The notes beneath the pieces are model-generated. The model saw nothing but the letters and a program-made list of their open reading frames with translations. It was not told where the DNA came from and did not search any database. 64,000 bases of DNA from Cryobacterium sp. Y82 (GTDB taxonomy: Bacteria; Actinomycetota; Actinomycetes; Actinomycetales; Microbacteriaceae), in the NCBI RefSeq assembly GCF_002929495.1, contig NZ_PJJJ01000035.1:234162-298161 (forward strand), written 5' to 3'. A program made the position numbers and the translations under genes. Below are positions 58,081-64,000 of this stretch, in pieces. The first letter of the stretch is position 1. Every line of letters begins with the position of its first letter.

Positions 58081-58190
58081 AAACCTTCTCAGTACGGCCG
58101 TTTGGTTGCCGTCTGGCATTTGCCCGGCCAATCGTTCACAACTGCAAAAAACCTGGGTACGGGCTCGTCTGAAGGGCGCACCATTGCCTC

Positions 58191-59333
58191 ATGAGCCTCA
58201 ATGTTGAGAGCACGCCGTTGACGGCGGTGCTGGCACCCCCACCCCTTCGTTTGATCGACGACACTGGTCAGGCGGTTGCCGAGAATGAGAGCGGCGGATT
58301 TACCCTGCCAGCCGTCGACACCCTGCTCGGCCTGTACCGACAGATGGTCATAGCGCGCCGGTTCGACGTGCAGGTAACCGCCCTCACCCGGCAGGGTCGC
58401 CTCGCCACCTACCCGTCCGCGCTCGGCCAGGAAGCCTGCGAGATCGCCGCGGTCGCCGCACTCGCCCCGCAGGACTGGCTGTTTCCGACCTACCGCGACA
58501 GCATTGCGCTGCTTACCCGGGGGGTCGAGCCGAAAGATATTCTTGCCTCGTTCCGCGGTGACTGGCACAGCGGCTACGACTATCACCAGCACCGCATCGC
58601 CCCGCAGGCCACACCACTAGCTACCCAGGCGCTGCACGCCGTCGGCCTGGCCACCGCAGCGAAGCTCAAGCGCGACAATACCGTGGCTCTCACCCTGCTC
58701 GGCGACGGCGCCACCAGCGAGGGCGACGCCCACGAGGCATTCAACTTTGCTGCCGTCTGGCAGGCTCCCGTCGTGTTCCTCGTGCAGAATAACCAGTTCG
58801 CGATCAGCGTGCCACTCGACAAGCAGATGGCCTGCCGCACCATCGCCGACAAGGCCATCGGCTACGGCATGCCCGGCTATTACGTGGACGGCAACGACGT
58901 TGCAGCCATGTATGCCGTCGTCTCGGCGGCCATGGACCGCGCTCGCCGCGGCGATGGCCCCACCCTGATCGAGGGCCTCACCTACCGCATCGAAGCCCAT
59001 ACCAACTCGGATGACCCCACCCGCTACCGCAAAGCCGCCGACGTCGACCTGTGGCGCAGCCGGGATCCGATCGAACGTTTGGAAAAGTACCTCGTTGCGC
59101 AGGGCGCCCTGACCGAAGGGGTACGCGCTTCGATTCTTGCCGCCGCCGAGGAGCTCGCCGCCACAACCCGCGACTGCATGACCGAACAGGCGGTCGTCGA
59201 TCCGCTGGAACTGTTCGAGCACGTCTATTCCACGCCGCGCACCGCCCTGGCCGAGCAACGCGCCTTTCTCGCGGCCGAACTCGCCGGCGATGCTTTGGCA
59301 TCCGCTGTTGCTACCGAAAAGAGCACTCGATGA
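58191..59333 (+). CDS. 2-oxoacid dehydrogenase E1 component alpha subunit
   Basis: The 380-residue protein is the thiamine-diphosphate alpha subunit of a branched-chain 2-oxoacid or pyruvate dehydrogenase. The ThDP motif spans GDGATSEGDAHEAFNFAA to VQNN, and the RFDVQVTALTRQGRLATYPS and FPTYRDS regions are typical of BCKDH-type E1alpha. Four-nt overlap with the beta subunit. Assignment to branched-chain substrates rests on the Lrp neighbour and this sequence style. Confidence 0.94.
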   Translation: MSLNVESTPLTAVLAPPPLRLIDDTGQAVAENESGGFTLPAVDTLLGLYRQMVIARRFDVQVTALTRQGRLATYPSALGQEACEIAAVAALAPQDWLFPTYRDSIALLTRGVEPKDILASFRGDWHSGYDYHQHRIAPQATPLATQALHAVGLATAAKLKRDNTVALTLLGDGATSEGDAHEAFNFAAVWQAPVVFLVQNNQFAISVPLDKQMACRTIADKAIGYGMPGYYVDGNDVAAMYAVVSAAMDRARRGDGPTLIEGLTYRIEAHTNSDDPTRYRKAADVDLWRSRDPIERLEKYLVAQGALTEGVRASILAAAEELAATTRDCMTEQAVVDPLELFEHVYSTPRTALAEQRAFLAAELAGDALASAVATEKSTR

Positions 59334-60349
59334 GCCCGCAGCAGGCCCTGGACACCGGCACTGCCGTGCGCGCGCCAGAAGACCTCACCATGGCCGCCGC
59401 GCTCAACGCCGCCATTCGCGATGCGATGGTCGATGATCCGACGGTCGTTCTGTTCGGCGAAGACGTCGGCCCGCTCGGCGGCGTGTTTCGCGTCACCGAC
59501 GGGCTCTACGCCGAATTTGGTGAAACCCGGGTGAGCGACTCCCCGCTGGCCGAGGCCGGCATCGTCGGAACCGCGATCGGCATGGCTATGTACGGCCTGC
59601 GCCCGGTCGTGGAGATGCAGTTCGACGCGTTCAGCTACCCGGCGTTCCAACAGATCGTGTCGCACGTGGCCAAGATGCGCAATCGAACGCGCGGCAAAAT
59701 CCCGCTGCCAATCGTCATTCGCATTCCCTACGCCGGCGATATCGGCGGAGTCGAGCACCACTCCGATTCCTCGGAGGCTTACTGGACGGCGACGCCCGGA
59801 CTCACCGTGGTCAGCCCGTCGAACCCGGCGGACGCCTATTCCATGCTGCGGGAGGCTATTGCCAGCGACGACCCGGTGATCTTCATGGAGCCGAAGAGCC
59901 GCTACTGGAGCAAAGCTTCTCTCTCCTTGCCGGTGCAAACCGAGAAGCTGAACCGGGCCGTCGTGTTGCGCGCGGGTACCGACGTCACGCTCATCGCCTA
60001 TGGGCCGACCGTGAAAACCGCACTCGCCACGGCCGATCAGGCTGAAGCCGAGGGGCTCTCGATCGAGGTCATCGACCTGCGTTCGCTTTCGCCCTTTGAC
60101 GACGAGACGGTGGGGGTATCCGTTCGTAAAACCGGACGGGCCGCCATCGTGCACGAGGCCGCGCAGTTCGGTGGCTATGGTGCCGAGGTGGCCACGCGCC
60201 TGACCGAGCGCAACTTCTTCTACCTCGCCGCCCCCATCCTGCGTATCACCGGCTTCGACATTCCGTACCCGTCGCCCAAGCTCGAGGAGTACTTCTTGCC
60301 GACCCCCGATCGCATTCTCGCAGCACTGTCGACCTGGGAGTGGTCCTGA
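59330..60349 (+). CDS. 2-oxoacid dehydrogenase E1 component beta subunit
   Basis: A 339-residue transketolase-like beta subunit: VLFGEDVGPLGGVFRVTDGL, EAGIVGTAIGMAMYGLRPV, GGVEHHSDSSEAYW and the C-terminal DLRSLSPFDDETV. The ATG at 59330 overlaps the E1alpha stop, and the stop shares one base with the E2 start, so the three subunits are produced in a coupled way. Frame openness upstream of 59330 is not coding. Confidence 0.95.
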   Translation: MSPQQALDTGTAVRAPEDLTMAAALNAAIRDAMVDDPTVVLFGEDVGPLGGVFRVTDGLYAEFGETRVSDSPLAEAGIVGTAIGMAMYGLRPVVEMQFDAFSYPAFQQIVSHVAKMRNRTRGKIPLPIVIRIPYAGDIGGVEHHSDSSEAYWTATPGLTVVSPSNPADAYSMLREAIASDDPVIFMEPKSRYWSKASLSLPVQTEKLNRAVVLRAGTDVTLIAYGPTVKTALATADQAEAEGLSIEVIDLRSLSPFDDETVGVSVRKTGRAAIVHEAAQFGGYGAEVATRLTERNFFYLAAPILRITGFDIPYPSPKLEEYFLPTPDRILAALSTWEWS

Positions 60350-61770
60350 TGAGCCGCGAATTTCTGCTGCCCGACCTCGGTGAGGGGCTGACCGAGGCCG
60401 AGATCGTGGCCTGGCTGGTCGCTCCCGGCGACACGATCGCCATCGACCAAGCCGTGGTCGAGGTCGAATCGGCCAAGTCCATCGTGGAGCTGCCGTCGCC
60501 CTATGGCGGCGTTGTCGCGAGCCTGTTCGGCGAGCCAGGCCAGGTGATCCACGCTGGGCAGGTACTGCTGACCGTGACGGATGCTGCGGGTGGTGCTGCC
60601 GCAGATGTCGCGGCGGGCGACGTTCCCGCCGCCGCTCCGTCCGAAGTTTCCGGGGCCGTTCTGGTCGGCTACGGCACGACCGAGAGCACCCGGCCGGCGC
60701 GGAAGGTCGCCGCCGGGCGTTTTTGCGGCACGGGGACGCCGAGCCATACCCCGGTCACGACGGCGGATGCCCCGGCGCCGCCGGTGTCGATGCTGCCGGT
60801 ACCGATGCTGCCGGTGGCCGCTGCGCCAGCCGAGCCAGCGCCATCCGTTTCGGCGGCATCCGTTTCGAGCGACGCTTTGGACTCGACCCGCCGCTCCCCC
60901 GTCGTCTCACCAATCGTGCGCCGCCTGGCGCGCGACAACGGGTTTGACGCGAGCATGCTGGCCGGCAGCGGGCCGAACGCACTGGTGCTGCGCAGCGACG
61001 TCGACAACTACATTCGAGCATTGACCGCTCCGGCGGCGGCGCCACCCAGCACAGCGCCAACTGCCCCCGACGACGCGAGCGCGGACATCCGCATTCCCAT
61101 TTCCGGCCTGCGGAAAGTCGTCTCGCAGCGATTAACCACGTCGCGGCGGGAGATTCCCGAGGCGACCATCTGGCTGGATGTCGACGCAACGGCACTATTC
61201 GCGGCGCGGGATCAGCTGCTCACGGCGACCGGAGAGCGATTCAGTGTGACGGCGCTCATCGCCCGCTTCGTCGTCGCCGGGCTGCGTGTGTACCCGGTGC
61301 TGAATTCTTCGGTCGACACTGCGAGCCAGGAGATTCTGCAGCACGGTGCCGTCAACCTCGGCATCGCGGCGCAGACCTCGCGCGGGCTGATGGTCCCCGT
61401 GATCCACGGGGCGCACGCAATGAGCCTGCGGCAGTTGCGCGACTCCCTCGCCGCTCTCGTGGCGCAGTCGCCCGAGGGTACCTTTGCACCGAGCGCCCTG
61501 ACCGGTGGAACCTTCACGCTCAACAACTTCGGGTCGCTCGGCGTGGACGGTTCGGCCGCAATCATCAACCACCCGGAGGCGGCCATTCTCGGTATCGGGC
61601 GCATGATCGAACGGCCCTGGGTGGTCGAACACGCTCTCGCGGTGCGCACCGTCGTTGAGCTCTCGATGGTGTTCGACCACCGGGTCTGCGACGGCGGAAC
61701 CGCTGCCGGGTTCCTCACCTATGTGGCCCGCTGCATCGAAAACCCGGTGAGCCTGCTCGCCGACCTGTAG
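60349..61770 (+). CDS. Dihydrolipoamide acyltransferase E2 component
   Basis: The 473-residue E2 core has one lipoyl domain with the modified lysine Lys43 in VEVESAKSIVELP, an Ala/Pro linker, a peripheral subunit-binding domain near 180-222 (SPIVRRLARDNGFDASMLAG) and the acyltransferase domain with catalytic HRVCDGG near residue 443. E3 is not encoded next to it and must come from elsewhere. Start TGATG overlap with E1beta. Confidence 0.95.
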   Translation: MSREFLLPDLGEGLTEAEIVAWLVAPGDTIAIDQAVVEVESAKSIVELPSPYGGVVASLFGEPGQVIHAGQVLLTVTDAAGGAAADVAAGDVPAAAPSEVSGAVLVGYGTTESTRPARKVAAGRFCGTGTPSHTPVTTADAPAPPVSMLPVPMLPVAAAPAEPAPSVSAASVSSDALDSTRRSPVVSPIVRRLARDNGFDASMLAGSGPNALVLRSDVDNYIRALTAPAAAPPSTAPTAPDDASADIRIPISGLRKVVSQRLTTSRREIPEATIWLDVDATALFAARDQLLTATGERFSVTALIARFVVAGLRVYPVLNSSVDTASQEILQHGAVNLGIAAQTSRGLMVPVIHGAHAMSLRQLRDSLAALVAQSPEGTFAPSALTGGTFTLNNFGSLGVDGSAAIINHPEAAILGIGRMIERPWVVEHALAVRTVVELSMVFDHRVCDGGTAAGFLTYVARCIENPVSLLADL

Positions 61771-61788
61771 GAGCAGGCGGAGACATAA

Positions 61789-61820
61789 AAAACACCATCG
61801 CAGGAAGGCGGAGGTGTTTT
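61789..61820 (+). terminator. Terminator after the dehydrogenase operon
   Basis: AAAACACC pairs with GGTGTTTT and the stem continues after one A.A mismatch and a T.G pair (TCGC against GCGG); the loop is AGGAAG. The T-rich 3' arm and position 19 nt after the E2 stop fit an intrinsic terminator. Confidence 0.75.
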
Positions 61821-61895
61821 CTGTGTCGCTGGACGGCGTACGGGGTGCACGAGCACGCTGGTGGTTTTCGCTGAGGTTGGGTTCCCCGGCGAGCG

Positions 61896-62084
61896 TCAGC
61901 CCCGGTTAGGCGCGAACTGAGAAGGTACCCCACACGTCCGCGCCGCGAACCGGGATACGCGCACGCTGGTGTGCTCGCATCCGGAGCATTTGAGTAGGTA
62001 AACCGGGAGCGAGTTGCGTTCGGCGTGGGCCGGATTCAGGGTGAGCCGAGCTTCGGACCGGCAGAATGGGCAAGTCAATGTCAT
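61896..62084 (-). CDS. Small zinc-ribbon-type protein
   Basis: A 62-residue protein with Cys pairs CPFC (residues 5-8) and CSGC (about 33-36), spaced as in a zinc ribbon. GGAGG lies four bases before the ATG, which strongly supports translation despite the small size. No function can be assigned. Divergent from the DUF2079 gene. Confidence 0.7.
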   Translation of the reverse strand: MTLTCPFCRSEARLTLNPAHAERNSLPVYLLKCSGCEHTSVRVSRFAARTCGVPSQFAPNRG

Positions 62085-62257
62085 GCGACCTCCAGAGGTG
62101 GCGTCGTCTGCTGCATCCTGTTAGTGTGCTCCGTGGCGCGCCCCCCAAACAGGGCCAAAGGTCCCGTGCTGCCACAGGCCTCACCAGCGGATAACGCGGC
62201 GGGGCTGGCCACGACCTGCTGGGGCGGAGTTCGGGGCGGGTGCGTTAGCGTGGCTGG

Positions 62258-63655
62258 ATGAGTGGATTTCGCGTCGAACTGTTTCGGTCAGGCGCGCTCC
62301 GGCCGTTCCTGCTGCCGGCCGGCGTGGGGCTCGTGTCGACCGCGCTGTACACCGTATTCTCGGCGCTGCAGTGGCGAAGCTTCGCCGCTCCGTCCTGGGA
62401 CCTCGGGATTTTCGCCCAGCTGGCCCGGCAATATGCGGCGCTTGAAACGCCGATCGTGACGATCAAGGGTGACGGTTTCAACCTGCTCGGTGACCATTTT
62501 CATCCGCTTCTGGTGCTGCTCGGCCCGATTTTCGCGATCTTTCCACACGCGTTCACGCTACTGGTGGTGCAGAACGCCCTGTTCGGTCTCGCCGCCGCAG
62601 CACTCAGCTATGGCGCGATCCGGCTGCTCGGACCGATGACCGGGACGCTGTTCGGGCTCGCTTTCGCGTTCAGCTGGGGTCTGCAGGGCGCGGTCGAGGC
62701 GCAGTTCCACGAGATTGCCTTCGCCGTTCCGTTGTTGGCGCTGTCCCTGACCGCCTTTCTCGGGCGCAAGTGGGCGGCCTGCCTGCTCTGGGCGATGCCG
62801 CTCGTGTTCGTGAAGGAAGACCTCGGACTCACCGTGGCCGCGATGGGTATCGTGCTGGCCGTTCGCAGCCGGCATCCGCTTGGAGTGTGGTTGGCCGTCT
62901 GGGGCGTGGGCTGGTTCGCTCTGGCCAGCCTGGTCATTCTGCCGCTGCTCAACCCGAATGGGGCCTGGGCATACTCGAGCAGCATCGACCTGGTCAAGAT
63001 TCTGGGTGACCCGGCGACGCTCTTTCAGCCGCAGAAGGGCGTGACTCTCGCGCTGCTCCTCGTGGCCGGCGGCGTCATCGCGGTGCGGTCGCCGCTCGCG
63101 CTCGTGCTGTTGCCGACCCTGGCCTGGCGGTTTCTGTCCGATAATTCGGGATATTGGGGGCCGACCTGGCAGTACAGCGCCGTACTCATGCCGATCGTGT
63201 TCGCCGCAGCGCTCGACGGTATCGCACTCGCGCGCACCAGCCGGCGCCGTTGGCTGCGCGGTTTTGGGCGGCAGGCGGCATCCGTTTCGATTGTCGCCGC
63301 GCTCGTGCTCGGCACGACGCTGCCCGTGTTCAAACTGACGGATGTGGCGGGCAATTTTTCGACGGATCGCGCTATCGCGGCGACTGCTGCTTTGCGCATC
63401 GTGCCGGACGGCGCCCGGGTCGAATCTGACATTGGCCTGATGAACTATCTCGTGGAACGAACGGATGTTTTCTGGCTCGGCAACCAGAATCCCCTGCCGG
63501 ACTATCTCGTGATCGACCATGTGGCCGGAGGTCTTCCCGCCGAGTGGACGTCGGCGCAGGTCGTGGGTGCGGCGCTGCACCCCGGCGTGGCGTTCACGAC
63601 GATCTATTCCGCCGGCGGTTACGAGGTAGCCCGCCTGGCCGCCCCGACGCCCTGA
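62258..63655 (+). CDS. DUF2079 family membrane protein
   Basis: A 465-residue polytopic protein with about nine to ten hydrophobic segments. The DUF2079 start is visible as LQWRSFAAPSWDLGIFAQL and KGDGFNLLGDHFHPLL; the charged residues in these loops resemble GT-C glycosyltransferase acceptor loops, so it may be a lipid-linked sugar transferase (inference). The C-terminal part is extracellular. GTG/ATG region start at 62258. Confidence 0.88.
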   Translation: MSGFRVELFRSGALRPFLLPAGVGLVSTALYTVFSALQWRSFAAPSWDLGIFAQLARQYAALETPIVTIKGDGFNLLGDHFHPLLVLLGPIFAIFPHAFTLLVVQNALFGLAAAALSYGAIRLLGPMTGTLFGLAFAFSWGLQGAVEAQFHEIAFAVPLLALSLTAFLGRKWAACLLWAMPLVFVKEDLGLTVAAMGIVLAVRSRHPLGVWLAVWGVGWFALASLVILPLLNPNGAWAYSSSIDLVKILGDPATLFQPQKGVTLALLLVAGGVIAVRSPLALVLLPTLAWRFLSDNSGYWGPTWQYSAVLMPIVFAAALDGIALARTSRRRWLRGFGRQAASVSIVAALVLGTTLPVFKLTDVAGNFSTDRAIAATAALRIVPDGARVESDIGLMNYLVERTDVFWLGNQNPLPDYLVIDHVAGGLPAEWTSAQVVGAALHPGVAFTTIYSAGGYEVARLAAPTP

Positions 63656-63813
63656 CCCCCGCCGTGACCTGCAGGGTCCGGTCCCAGCCGAGAAACTGGG
63701 CTCCCGGCAATACGGTGGGCCCTGGCGCGCTTCCGCGATCGTCCATCTAATCACGGACCAGCCGCTGACTGCTGTCTGTATTCCCATCGAAAGCGCGTGA
63801 CTGGTCACTGCAC

Positions 63814-63841
63814 AAAGCGGAAGTATTCTTTTTTCCGCTTT
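63814..63841 (+). terminator. Possible terminator after the DUF2079 gene
   Basis: AAAGCGGAA pairs with TTCCGCTTT (9 bp) around a T-rich 10-nt loop and is followed by TTG. The distance of about 160 nt from the stop codon is long; the rest of the 293-nt gap to the next gene shows no feature except an A+T-rich stretch at 63826-63890. Confidence 0.5.
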
Positions 63842-63948
63842 TGTTGATCAGAAGAAAATTCTGTATGTCAGTCAGGATAATGCTGAGATTATCTCGCCGT
63901 TAGGGGCGATTTGGGGTAAAATTGTTGGTGAAGGAGGCACCGACGCCA

Positions 63949-64000
63949 TGACCCTCACCGCTCCGCCCGCCGCCACCGGCTCTGTGCCGGAACCCGAGGG
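63949..64000 (+). CDS. Start of an unidentified gene, cut by the window end
   Basis: ATG at 63949 is preceded by GAAGGAGG (63931-63938), a very good ribosome site. Only 17 residues are visible (MTLTAPPAATGSVPEPE), a Pro/Ala-rich beginning that identifies nothing. The A+T-rich upstream region with GATAAT (63876-63881) and TAAAAT (63918-63923) may carry its promoter. Confidence 0.6.

Overview
The window is a high-GC actinobacterial chromosome segment. Gene content, family-specific domains of unknown function (DUF3000, DUF3159, DUF3710, DUF3093, DUF4193, SepH/DUF3071, DUF349) and the gene order secF-secD-yajC-ruvBAC-yebC-pdxTS-HIT-thrS point to Actinomycetota, most likely family Microbacteriaceae (inference from synteny and codon style, no database search). 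Coding density is high, genes are tightly packed with many 1-8 nt overlaps, and no rRNA, CRISPR, prophage, transposase or plasmid function was seen.

Layout. 1-5.1 kb: membrane-anchored cyclophilin, DUF349 protein, an AbiEi-like orphan and the (p)ppGpp synthetase/hydrolase RelA. 5.2-16.8 kb, all minus strand: SecF/SecD/YajC export accessories, RuvBAC Holliday-junction machine, YebC regulator, a DUF1697 protein, PLP synthase PdxT/PdxS, a HIT hydrolase and ThrS. 16.9-18.0 kb: a secreted Ig-like repeat protein. 18.2-18.9 kb: a tRNA Gly-Cys-Val cluster facing a second tRNA-Val. 19-24.5 kb: M50-like membrane protease, SDR, a Gly/Asp-tailed small protein, DUF2071, a MarP-like membrane serine protease and an ammonium transporter. 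24.7-28.6 kb: ZapE, a sulfurtransferase-SufE pair and an alpha/beta hydrolase, with an unusual 113-bp tandem duplication where sufE and the hydrolase meet. 28.6-33.9 kb: DUF3000-RNase D and the beta-oxidation pair FadA-FadB. 34-43.2 kb: Dxs, aconitase, then the conserved actinobacterial set DUF3159-DUF3710-Dut-DUF3093-DUF4193-SepH.

The accessory and most anomalous part is 43.2-46.4 kb. It is a decaying tripartite tricarboxylate transporter (Tct) locus: only the DNA-binding tail of its response regulator and the C-terminal third of the TctC binding protein remain, fused head to head at one deletion joint; TctB is intact; TctA has an internal deletion with a frameshift; and the following AlkZ-like winged-helix gene is cut off at about half length. 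From 46.4 to 53.3 kb lie two different FUSC-type exporters, a polar amino-acid ABC transporter (binding protein fused to permease), a LysR regulator and nitronate monooxygenase. 53.4-63.7 kb holds a large secreted repeat protein, YceI, a DUF2236 oxygenase, an Lrp regulator in front of a branched-chain/pyruvate dehydrogenase E1alpha-E1beta-E2 operon, a small zinc-ribbon protein and a DUF2079 membrane protein; a further gene starts at 63949 and runs off the end.

I did not find a clear undescribed biological system. The observations most worth following are the two-sided deletion scars in the tct locus, the mosaic 113-bp duplication at the sufE/hydrolase junction, a 16-bp tandem array touching a stop codon at 20.4 kb, and the striking excess of the heptamer GCATCCG and its complement.
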